This document shows, piece by piece, positions 56,396 through 64,000 of a stretch of DNA of 64,000 nucleotides. Source of the stretch: Persicaria tinctoria. Lineage: Eukaryota > Streptophyta > Magnoliopsida > Caryophyllales > Polygonaceae. Positions within the stretch are counted from its first letter, which is position 1, and the number at the start of each line of letters is the position of its first letter. The stretch covers positions 16,961,175-17,025,174 of the forward strand of contig JBANSL010000018.1 in the NCBI GenBank assembly GCA_037127255.1, in the 5' to 3' direction. Under the pieces are notes generated by a model, which had not been told where the DNA came from, made no database searches, and saw only the letters and a list, made by a program, of their open reading frames with translations. The position numbers and the translations under genes were made by a program.

Positions 56396-57073
56396 CTAGC
56401 AGTTCTGGATCATCCTCACAACAAACGTCGGCAAGGATGCATGGGCACTACGAGAAAGATAGCCAGTCACAGCATTAGATTCCCTGAAAATATAACGAAT
56501 AACAACATAAGTAAAGGACGAGATATCAGACAGAATATCAGCTTGTAGTATCTCAATTGTCCAGGGGCATTTCCAATCCCCCAATAGAGCCTTTATCACT
56601 AGTAAGTTATCTCCTTCGATTAGAAGTTTAGAGAGTTGCAACTCCTTGGCTCGTAACAAACTCATTCTGAGGCCAAGATTTTCGGCGTAAATCACTGAGA
56701 TGTTTGTGCAACCAGACCTGCCAACGGAGACAACTAAACCAGTAGAGTCACGGATGACAAAACCATATGACGCTTTACCACACGGGAGGACCGATCCATC
56801 AAAGTTAAGCTTGTAGCAATTTGGAGGTGGTTTCTCCCACTTCCTATACCGATTCTGAGACCTGGCGGTAATAGCACTACCCCTGAGAACCGGCTGAGGT
56901 ATACTGCTAGTAATTCGACGGTTAGAGATCATTGGACTAGTCGGATCGTCTTCTAAAAGCTTAGACTGTTTCCAACAATGTGTACTTGTGCTGTGGAACA
57001 ACAATATTTCATTGATAGTTACATTGTTAGTATGATCAAAGACGAGTTGGTTCCTAAAGAACCACAAAACCCA
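56396..57073 (-). pseudogene. LINE RNase H domain (truncated LINE)
   Basis: Reads WEKPPPNCYKLNFDGSVLPC, SYGFVIRDSTGLVV, AENLGLRMSLLRAKEL, LLIEGDNLLVIKALLG and IFRESNAVTGYLSRSAH. The RNase H core residues (NFDG, AE, GDN) are present; VADxLA has become VTGYLS. Beyond the stop the reading resumes as LVLVQKDALG, as in the other LINE ends. A stop separates it from the zf-RVT part. Confidence 0.88.
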
Positions 57074-57720
57074 TCAAGCTGAGGCTAAATCGGCAAACTT
57101 ATTGGTCCCAATCGCACATTTAATTGCAGTAAGTGAAATCACAGAGCCCATTCCGACATTTGCAGTTATATACCCTGGAATATAGATGCGTAAAACTTTA
57201 AGCAAATCAGTCGCCATGGGGCAGCGAAAAAGAAGGTGATCACCCGATTCATTTGTATTTCCACATAAAACACAGCCAGAAGGCCCATCCACGTGCGAAT
57301 TCTCTAATCTGATTTTAGTCGGAAGACCATCACGAGAGATTTTCCAAAGGAAGTGTCGAACCTTTAGGGGCACATCGAGACACCAGATCAAACTGCAATC
57401 AAAATCTGGCATCTCGACATTTTCTAATAAGGAGTTTGCAGAAGCGGTTGAAAAGTAACCATTTTTGTTGGGGCCCCAATATAGACGATCCGTGATTTGG
57501 TTGCTTAGCAAAGTTAAACCCATGATGTGGTTAATATCATCTTGTTTCAGAACATTTGTTAAGGAGTCGGTTAGAAACGTTTTATTACACTGGCGGTTGG
57601 TGATGAAGTGAGCTACCGAAACACCCTTCAGAGTATCCGGGATGGGGCTCAGTGTTTTGGAACTCAACGACTTCTGAAAAGCCCACTTATGGGACCATAA
57701 ATCAATGGTTTCCCCGTTAC
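57074..57720 (-). pseudogene. LINE zf-RVT region (truncated LINE)
   Basis: Reads GNGETIDLW.. at its truncated start: CNGETIDLWSHKWAF, then ITDRLYWGPNKNGYFSTASA, WCLDVPLKVRHFLWKISRDG and a zinc-binding-like CVLCGNTNESGDHLLFRC, typical of the segment between RT and RNase H in plant LINEs. Open until LASA and a stop at about 57071-57073. The open frame runs past the element end into the flanking DNA by chance. Confidence 0.88.
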
Positions 57721-57811
57721 AACCAACCTTTATTTTTCCTACCCTCCGAATCACCCTTATCTTCGAGTTTTTTTTTAAAAAAAATTATATTTTTTTTACA
57801 ATAGGCAGAAA

Positions 57812-58163
57812 TTAGAAAGTCTTTGGAAACCAAGTATCAACCTTGATCATCCCTCTCGATAATGTTACAAAACCCATGTTCAAAGGGAGGGTAATCATGT
57901 TACAAATATGATTAGATTTAGCAATGAAATCCGCATAGGGATTAGATTTTATGAAGCAGTATCTAAAGATGATGTTGCTAAAACGGCTATTCATATGATA
58001 ATTTCCTCTGTTGGTTTGAGAATTTCCCGACTTTCTTATCTTCAATAGTTGTTAATGTGTTATTACTCCAAGATTGTCTTCATCTACGATGATATTCCCG
58101 ATTCCTCTTTCAATTGCCATCTTAATTCCAGGCCGTATACGGCCTGAGCTTCAGTTTGAGAAC
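57812..58163 (-). pseudogene. RNase H-like relic hit by the TRIM-like element
   Basis: The minus strand reads GSQTEAQAVYGLELRWQLKEESG (about 58160-58090) and YADFIAKSNHICNMITLPL (about 57960-57850), the TEA helix and ADxLA helix of a retroelement RNase H. The upstream continuation (NFEGLGS) lies at about 59190-59210, on the other side of the element at 58169-59184, so that element inserted into this relic. Stops are present. Confidence 0.65.
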
Positions 58164-58168
58164 CGAGC

Positions 58169-58546
58169 TGACGCAGTCGGAAGTTTCGAGAAACACGCTA
58201 GCGCGGATTCTCACGGATAAAGGGTTCGCAAGCGTCGAAACTCTACGAGATAGGCCTGGAATCCATCAGAAAGGGGTCTTGGAATCCACCAAGGGGATAA
58301 AAGAGAACTCTCTAAAAATTCATCATTCAGATTCATTGAAAATAAAGACTACAACGAGTTTATATAGGGAATACTCCTAAGAAAACCCTAGTTCTCAACT
58401 TGGGCCCTGAGGCAAAATAAAATTCTATCAATAAAAATATATGAAATAAATAGATAAATTCCTAATTTATCTTAAAAACCTATAAAATAGATAATCCTAA
58501 TTAAAAGATAAATATCCTAACTAAAGATAAAAATGCTCCTGCATCA
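58169..58546 (-). repeat. 3' LTR of the TRIM-like element
   Basis: 378 bp; eight substitutions and one 1-bp indel relative to the other LTR were counted by eye, about 2 percent divergence, mostly transitions. Confidence 0.92.
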
Positions 58547-58805
58547 GTCTCCCCCACCTCTTAAGAACTCGACCCCAAGTTATCTTCTAGATGTTGGATC
58601 CCATCGGCTGTTCTTGGCTGCCGTTGCCAAAGTCGCCTCCGTTGCTGATGCTGAACACCATCTTCAACTGATCTGTCAGATCCTCGAAAACCATGGCAAT
58701 CCATGATCATCTCTTGATGAAGATCCGCCCATGCCAGATGTTGATCCCCCCATCGTGCTCCAATTAAGTTGAAAACAGACAGGAGAATCCTGCTCTGATA
58801 CCAAT
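58547..58805 (-). other. TRIM-like internal region: PPT and PBS
   Basis: On the minus strand the region begins TTGGTATCAGAGC (58805-58793), a primer-binding site for initiator methionine tRNA, and ends in AAGAGGTGGGGGAGAC, a polypurine tract next to the 3' LTR (58547-58562). Between them only short open frames occur. Confidence 0.88.
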
Positions 58806-59184
58806 TGACGCAGTCGGAAGTTTCGAGAAACACGCTAGCGCGGATTCTCACGGATAAAGGGTTCGCGAGCGTCGAAACCCTACAAGATAGGCCTGGAATC
58901 CACCAGAAAGGGGTCTTGGAATCCACCAAGGGGATAAAAGAGAAACTCTCTAAAAATTCATCATTCAGATTCATTGAAAATAAAGACTACAACGAGTTTA
59001 CATAGGGAATACTCCTAAGAAAACCCTAGTTCTCAACTTGGGCCCTAAGGCAAAATAAAATTCTATCAATAAAAATATATAAAATAAATAGATAAATTCC
59101 TAATTTATCTTTAAAACCTATAAAATAGATAATCCTAATTAAAAGATAAATATCCTAACTAAAGATAAAAATGCTCCTGCATCA
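58806..59184 (-). repeat. 5' LTR of the TRIM-like element
   Basis: 379 bp partner of 58169-58546, immediately followed by the duplicated CGAGC. Confidence 0.92.
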
Positions 59185-59338
59185 CGAGCCCTTCGAAGTT
59201 TGCATATAAAAAATATCAATGATTTGAGCATTACTATTCCTAATTATACCTCGTATACTGCAATTCCCCGACAGTTTGACAGAGTCGTCTACATTTATTT
59301 TGTAAACGCCTCTAGGTGGGTGTTTCTATTTATTAAGG

Positions 59339-59365
59339 AATGACCGCTCTTTATTTACCAATACA
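59339..59365 (+). repeat. SINE-like tail fragment
   Basis: ATGACCGCTCTTTATTTACC matches the 3' tail of the repeats at 50440-50537 and 51181-51279, without the A and B boxes. Confidence 0.5.
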
Positions 59366-59431
59366 CAAGAAATGATGTAGATTGTGAGATTTGTAATTAC
59401 CTTCTTATGATTTGTACCTATCTCTTGTGTA

Positions 59432-59661
59432 CCACATCCGTTCAAAAATAGATGTCGTTTGACGTTTTGACACGTTTTTAATGAGCTAAAAACTATATAA
59501 AATATTATTTTTTTAAACAACTTTTTTTTAATAATATGACACTTATTATTAATAAGTATTTATATTATATTAAAGAATTAAAAAAATTGATATTTTATAT
59601 AGTTTTTAGCTCCTTAAAAAACGTGTCAAAAAGTCAAACGACATCTATTTATGAACGGAAG
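59432..59661. mobile_element. Stowaway-like MITE with long inverted repeats
   Basis: The left arm (CATCCGTTCAAAAATAGATG..AGCTAAAAACTATATAAAAT) and the right arm read in reverse complement (CTTCCGTTCATAAATAGATG..AGCTAAAAACTATATAAAAT) pair over about 80 bp each with few mismatches, so the element can fold into one hairpin. TA flanks both ends (59430-59431, 59662-59663). It may lie in the copia LTR that ends near 59756. Confidence 0.8.
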
Positions 59662-59811
59662 TAGTTTAATTTATTATGTAAAGTCAAGTATAAATATATC
59701 ATTCTCTAATTGAGTTAATCAATAGAGATTACAATCACTTATGTGTAATCTTTTATGATATCCAGAGCCGGTTCGAAAACCTAATTTTTTTTTCCTGTAC
59801 ATCACCGTCGG

Positions 59812-60702
59812 CAGTAGCGGCCGCAGGACTCTCTGAAAGGTGGGGCAGAATTTTGCAGGGTCGTTCAATCGATTTTGGAGGCCCTGTACAAATATTAAAA
59901 TGAGGCCTACGATATTATAGTCATTCTTACAAATGAATATTATTAATTTATTATGTACAAAAGAGCACTTGAATTCTTATACAAATTAATATTATTATTT
60001 ATGTAAGGGTATTTGAATTCTTACAACACTAAATTAATTCTCGTAACTTTAAAATATTTCTGGTTATAAAGTTCATTGTAGAGATTTTTTACAATAAAAA
60101 GTTTATATTTATGTCATTATTGTCATATGATATAGTACAAATAGTATAGATCATTATACAATTTGAAATATTTTTTTTCTACAAAGGTTTCAATGAATTA
60201 TAAGTCTCTTTTCATTATAATTTTTTTAATTAGCCTATTTTATGGGTTCTAATTAATTTTAAGTAAATTTAATTTTTTTAATAGGATGTTGAAATTTTGA
60301 ATGCTTTTGTAGAGTATAAAATATTAATTTATGAAATCTTATATATTACTAAAGTTGAGAAAAATAACTTGAAATGTCACCATTCTATAATTGAAAATTT
60401 GAAATAAAGAAAATGATAACAAAAGCATTGAGGAAGTACAACACAATTAAAAAAAAATCAAACAAGAAGTAAAAGGGGAGCAATGGGGAATCGAACCCAG
60501 ACCCTTTGATGTCATTTAATTTTCTCTCCTTTCCATTTACAAACTGAGCTAACTGGATTAATTAATTCAATTTCCATTCTAATTTTACTTATTATAAAAT
60601 TACAATATATATAAATAAAATAAAAAAATTCTAAACTCCGGGGTTCGTGGGTCGAAGGGTGGGGCGGTCGCGTACACGCGTCCCACCCTGGGGCCGCCCC
60701 TG
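59812..60702. mobile_element. Second hAT-like element, CAGTRGCGGCC ends
   Basis: Ends CAGTAGCGGCCGCAGG and, in reverse complement, CAGGGGCGGCCCCAGGG form short imperfect inverted repeats, flanked by an 8-bp near-duplication ACCGTCGG / AACGTCGG (59804-59811 and 60703-60710). This is hAT-like and unrelated in sequence to C1-C4. The interior is AT-rich and codes for nothing recognised, but includes a tRNA-like segment at 60487-60556. Confidence 0.8.
60487..60556 (-). repeat. tRNA-like segment inside the hAT-like element
   Basis: The minus strand contains an A-box-like TTAGCTCAGTTTG and, about 50 bases on, a B-box GGGTTCGATTCCCC. The intervening anticodon region does not form a clean stem. It looks like a degenerate tRNA or tRNA-derived repeat carried by the element. 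Confidence 0.5.
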
Positions 60703-60715
60703 AACGTCGGCCACC

Positions 60716-61630
60716 ATGTCTTCCAACTCCAGTACGACCAACTCCACCACCACTCCTGATGCCACCCATACCTCCACCAACAACTCAACCAGCCTTCTTT
60801 CTGCCGCCATTGGCTCCCAACATTTTGTTGTCTTATAGTTTCCTCAGTTATCTGTCAAGTTGGATTGTTCCAACTTCTCTATTTGGTGTGCCAATGTTCC
60901 TGGCGCTCTTGATGCATTCGATTTGAAGGACTTTGTGTTGAGTGGCACAATCCAAACGAAGACTATCTCCGTCCCTACTACCGACACCACTGTCGCATCC
61001 TCCACGCCGAATCCTTATACCATGTCGTGTGGTGGAAAAGGATAAATTTATCCTTATCTGGCTCCGCACAATGGTCTCCGCCACTCTTTCTTGTTATCTT
61101 GTCAAGCCCACCACTGCACGCGAGGCATAGGTCGCCATCAACGACATGTTTCAACATCAATCCGGGCCAATGCGATGTATCTCAAGCTACAACTCCATAC
61201 AATCCCCAAGGGATGCAATAACCGATGCACTTGTTGATTGTCTCCAACCCATATTCGATGATGAGTTTGTTGTCTGCATCCTTTAGGGTTTGGATGCATC
61301 GTATGGTCTGTTTCGAGCTGCTGTTCAGATGTACTCCTACTCACTCACTACAACAACCCTTCTCAGCCACTTGCTGCGTGAGGAACAACGTACGCCTCCA
61401 AGACGATTCATGGGCTTCTTTTGGTGTCGATCAACCATTTTCTCACTATAGTCAGTCTCGCTCCTCCACGTCACAACATCGCTTGTCCAACAGGTCCTCT
61501 GGCCACTCTAGGCAAGTGCCTAGAGGCCAGAGCGTCTGCGGCGCCAACCCCAGTCCAATCCCGCTGCATACATGGCCTCTCCGTCGACCATATTCGACCT
61601 TAATGAGTACTTTGATTCAGGTGTCATAGA
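60716..61630 (+). pseudogene. Copia gag relic
   Basis: Starts MSSNSSTTNSTTTPDATHTS. After a stop, FSIWCANVPGALDAFDLKDFV, then FILIWLRTMVSATLSCYLVK, GPMRCISSYNSIQSPRDA and the region ITDALVDCLQPIFDDEFVVCIL, GLDASYGLFRAAVQMYSYSL, LLSHLLREEQRTP. This is the standard gag of another plant copia lineage, broken by several stops and frame changes. Confidence 0.8.
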
Positions 61631-61857
61631 CCATATTACTGGCGATCTCAACAAGGTGTCAATTGACTCAGCGTATAGCGGAGGTGACCGGTTATCTCTC
61701 GGCAATAGTATCACCCTTCATATCTCTCATATTGGCCATACTGCATTATCGACTTCCCCCACCCTTGTCAAACTCTCTAATGTTCTAGTTGTCCCTAATA
61801 TGAAAAAGAACCTCATTAGTGTCTCGGCGTCGAGACGCCGTGTGAGTATTCGGACTC
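61571..61857 (+). pseudogene. Copia protease relic
   Basis: Reads FDLNEYFDSGVIDHITGDLN, where the DSG is intact and the usual DSGATDHIT has become DSGVIDHIT, then YSGGDRLSLGNSITLHISHI and LVKLSNVLVVPNMKKNLISVS. Homology ends at about 61840; integrase does not follow. Confidence 0.8.
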
Positions 61858-62360
61858 TCCTGTGTTTTCGGCATTCATAGTTCATCATGGGTCTTCTTCG
61901 ATTTCTTCGCTAGGTAACAGTCTTTTATGTGGGTTCGAATCCCACATAGGTCAGGAACTCTGTCATCCCTGTAAAGAAGACACTAAGGTTGTAAATGCAG
62001 GAATGACAGGAACTATGCTTAAAGAGAGTGAAATATCGAAAAGTAATAGCACTCCTATCATTATGTATGAACAGATAAAGGATGATCAAATGCATGGTAA
62101 TGATTGTGCTGTTAGAGAACAAACATAAGGATGTTGATAGAGAATAACATAAGGATGCTCAGGACCACTGCGCTGTCAATGACAGCAGTGCTACAGAGAT
62201 GTGTAAAAGCCCAGATTGTGCCAACAGTTTGGCAATGAAACATACACAGGAAGGATGGTGCGATGTTTCAGGAAAGAAAGCTGCTAAATCTCCGAGAGCA
62301 AAGGAAAAATATGCCAGCATTGATGAGGTAGAAAGCTCGGGATCTCTCTAACAGAAAAAC
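61858..62360 (+). pseudogene. Unassigned coding-like stretch
   Basis: I do not recognise this. One frame is open to 62128 and includes CHPCKEDTKVVNAGMTGTML, MYEQIKDDQMHGNDCAVREQ; another is open from about 62149 to about 62351 and reads HKDAQDHCAVNDSSATEMCK, SPDCANSLAMKHTQEGWCDV, SGKKAAKSPRAKEKYASIDE. Composition is typical of coding DNA (less AT-rich, no microsatellites), unlike its flanks. Two breaks interrupt it. It may be a pseudogene exon or captured fragment of a host gene. Confidence 0.35.
61933..61955 (+). repeat. tRNA T-arm-like hairpin
   Basis: TATGTGGG / CCCACATA form a perfect 8-bp stem around TTCGAAT, a canonical T-arm with B-box. No complete tRNA is present around it. Confidence 0.5.
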
Positions 62361-62477
62361 GATAATCTGAGAGATGACAAAAGAAAATTGGATGTGGTAA
62401 TCTATTTGCATCTCCAAATTGGATTTAGTGTGGTAAATTCATCAAGTTGAACATCATTTTGTTTAAGAGCACATATT

Positions 62478-62531
62478 AGCCTATGTGGGAGTCGAACCCA
62501 CGTGTTGCTCTTCCAATTGAGCTAAAAGGCT
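62478..62531 (-). pseudogene. tRNA-like sequence lacking the anticodon arm
   Basis: The minus strand folds as acceptor stem AGCCTTT/ATAGGCT (6 of 7 pairs), D-arm GCTC-AATTGGAA-GAGC and T-arm GTGGG-TTCGACT-CCCAC, but only about five bases (AACAC) lie between D- and T-arm, so the anticodon arm is absent. 54 bases in all. Likely a tRNA-derived pseudogene; the parent isotype cannot be told. Confidence 0.6.
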
Positions 62532-62534
62532 ACT

Positions 62535-64000
62535 TGTCAATCTAAGCTTAATATTAGTTAGTCTCCAACATATCAATCTCAATCATAAATAAGCTCAATG
62601 ACAAAGTGGGAAATAATATAGCTTACTCACAATATAAGCTCTTCTAAGTAGAAAACTATATAACAACACTAGATATCATAGTGGTAAACACAAGCTGTCT
62701 AAATAGAGTGGTAAACAACTCAAGAAAAAAAGATGGCACCACTATGTATTTGCGTTGGGGCCTTCTGACCATAAACACATGCCACTGGAAAAATATATTT
62801 TTCCAAATGAAAATAAGATATTTAATGGGAATTAGGATTACAATTAAAGGGGCCTGATTTGAATCTAATCCCCCAATTCGAAATCAAATCAACAAGCCCC
62901 GAATTCGAAATCGAATCAATAAACCCCGAATTCGAAATCTAATTCCCCAAGTATGCAGTAACGTGGTTAGGAAAGGTGCTCAAAATGTTAGGAAAGGTGA
63001 GTATTTCACAGCCAATTACACACTAAACCCTAATGTTAGGAAAGATGCTCAAAATCTCAGAACATACCTAGCACCACCCTCCGGTGGATTCCGGCACCAC
63101 CACCGGACCACCACCCGCTTCCGGCGCCTTCTGATCGCTTCCGGTGCGGCTTGCTGCTCCCTTCGAGCGGCTCTCTGGCTTTGTCGCCTGGATCGCCTCC
63201 TCTACCTCACTTGAGAGTCGGGTTCTTCTTTTTCTTTCTCCTTGGTTCCCTTTCTTTAGCTTTTCGCTCTTTTTTTTTTAATTAGTAAAAACTAACGGAG
63301 AGAGGGAGGTGCTGTTAGTATTAACCGGACAAGGGCACGCGGCGAAATTAGTATAAAACTCAAGGGTACCATGCGAATTTAGTGAAACTTTTGTACACCG
63401 TGTTAAATAAGCAATACCACAGGGGTATCAGACGAAATTTCCGTATATTTATCTTACCAATAGCATATAGTTATCCTACCAATAGGCTTAACATGTCTTA
63501 CCATACCTGGAAATTTTGGAGAAATTCGGAAGGATTGACCGTTGCTGTTTTGGCGGGTTGTTAGTGTAATTTTGGCGCTAAAACGGGGTTCTTCATTGGG
63601 GGGAAGGGGGGAGCATTTATGAGGGGAAAATGCAATCATTGCATTGATGGGTGTTCCCCAAGCACATATATAAGCCTTAGAGGAGGATCTCAAACACCCC
63701 AACATGCCCTGCAAAAAGTGAGGTAGAGCAGAAGAGAGGCGGAAAGGACGGAGGAAAAGGCACACGTGCATCCGAGGAAACGATACAGTTGTCATCCTAC
63801 CAATAGTACAGTTCTGGCCTGCCAATAGTGTTCAACTGTCTTTTCATTCCAGGAAAAGTGCAACAAGTTTGGTGGTGGCAGTGGCAGCGATGGGTAAGTC
63901 ATCTTGTACCTTTCCTTTGTAGTTGTTCCTCTTTCCTATATTAGAACTATCCCCAGGCTGATCCTCTATTCATGTGACGTACCCCAGGTGATAGGTTATG
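62535..64000. other. Unassigned right-hand end of the window
   Basis: No gene is supported. Contents: three CCCGAATTCGAAATC-type repeats near 62875-62945; a GC-rich patch at 63070-63210 with CCGGCACCACCACCGG; CCAATAG words at about 63460, 63480, 63801 and 63825; a TATATAAG at about 63668; and ATGGGTAAGT at 63890, where an ATG is followed directly by a splice-donor-like sequence. A gene could start at the edge, but nothing coding can be read. Confidence 0.35.

Larger units (their letters stand above)
56310..57720 (-). mobile_element. 5'-truncated LINE with 15-bp TSD
   Basis: AACCAACCTTTATTT occurs at 56295-56309 and 57721-57735, flanking a minus-strand LINE 3' portion with an A-rich tail (T-rich at 56310-56324 on plus). 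The 5' end is truncated within the region between RT and zf-RVT. 1411 bp. C3 inserted into the left copy of the duplication. Confidence 0.9.
58169..59184 (-). mobile_element. TRIM-like LTR element without coding capacity
   Basis: Two ~378-bp direct repeats (58169-58546, 58806-59184) start TGACGCAGTC and end CTCCTGCATCA. Only 259 bp lie between them, holding a primer-binding site and polypurine tract. Flanked by a perfect 5-bp duplication CGAGC (58164-58168 and 59185-59189). The interior encodes no recognisable protein. This is the layout of a terminal-repeat retrotransposon in miniature, although LTRs of 378 bp are at the long end for TRIMs; an internally deleted larger element is the alternative. 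Confidence 0.93.
59664..61857 (+). mobile_element. Copia relic (PBS, gag, protease), split by a hAT-like element
   Basis: A degenerate primer-binding site ATCCAGAGCCGGTTCG (59760-59775) follows AT-rich sequence that is probably a 5' LTR end. Gag starts at 60716 and protease follows to about 61850; integrase and RT are absent. The hAT-like element at 59812-60702 sits between primer-binding site and gag. Confidence 0.75.

Noticed and set aside
63454..63825. 123-codon minus-strand frame
   Set aside because: No recognisable domain, crosses promoter-like repeats, no supporting context.

Overview
The window is nuclear DNA from a flowering plant, almost certainly a eudicot. It is AT-rich and intron-containing, with three recognisable plant genes separated by dense, often nested transposable elements. 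No bacterial, organellar or viral gene block was seen. I cannot name the species.

Host genes: (1) a four-exon cytosolic ribosomal protein eS19 (RPS19) gene at 402-1855 (+), with a telo-box and site II elements upstream; (2) a three-exon auxin response factor of the ARF10/16/17 class, closest to ARF17, at 23232-25426 (+), carrying a miR160-type target site with an unusual base opposite miRNA position 10; (3) a three-exon double-stranded-RNA-binding protein of the DRB2/3/5 type at 52056-54497 (-).

Transposable elements: 6.4-15.3 kb holds two members (E1, E2) of one inverted-repeat family. Both sit inside (TA)n microsatellites, in opposite orientation, and flank a decayed LINE that was itself hit by two oppositely oriented copies (C1, C2) of a hAT-like non-autonomous family. 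A third intact copy (C3) is at 54.9-56.3 kb and a truncated relative (C4) at 42.4-43.2 kb. The three intact copies have perfect 8-bp target-site duplications (TSDs), 13-bp TIRs, GGGACGGGAT-rich ends, AT-triplet arrays and the same roughly 120-codon open frame.

15.3-21.9 kb is a degraded Ty1/copia element (-) interrupted by a truncated Ty3/gypsy element (+). 27.2-31.8 kb is a young chromodomain gypsy element (-) with 135-bp LTRs. 32.1-38.2 kb is a nearly complete L1-type LINE (+) with a 14-bp TSD. 39.5-41.3 kb holds a LINE tail and a truncated gypsy gag. 45.8-50.4 kb is a complete but mutated copia element (-). 50.4-51.3 kb holds two copies of a tRNA-derived SINE-like repeat. 56.3-57.7 kb is a 5'-truncated LINE with a 15-bp TSD. 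58.2-59.2 kb is a 1-kb coding-free LTR element (TRIM-like). 59.7-61.9 kb is a copia relic containing another hAT-like insertion. Past 62 kb there are tRNA-like fragments and unassigned sequence.

Together the three genes show no operon-like relationship. All retroelement open frames carry stops, frameshifts or deletions. Boundaries were read by hand from matching flanking repeats; homology calls come from recognising motifs, not from a search.
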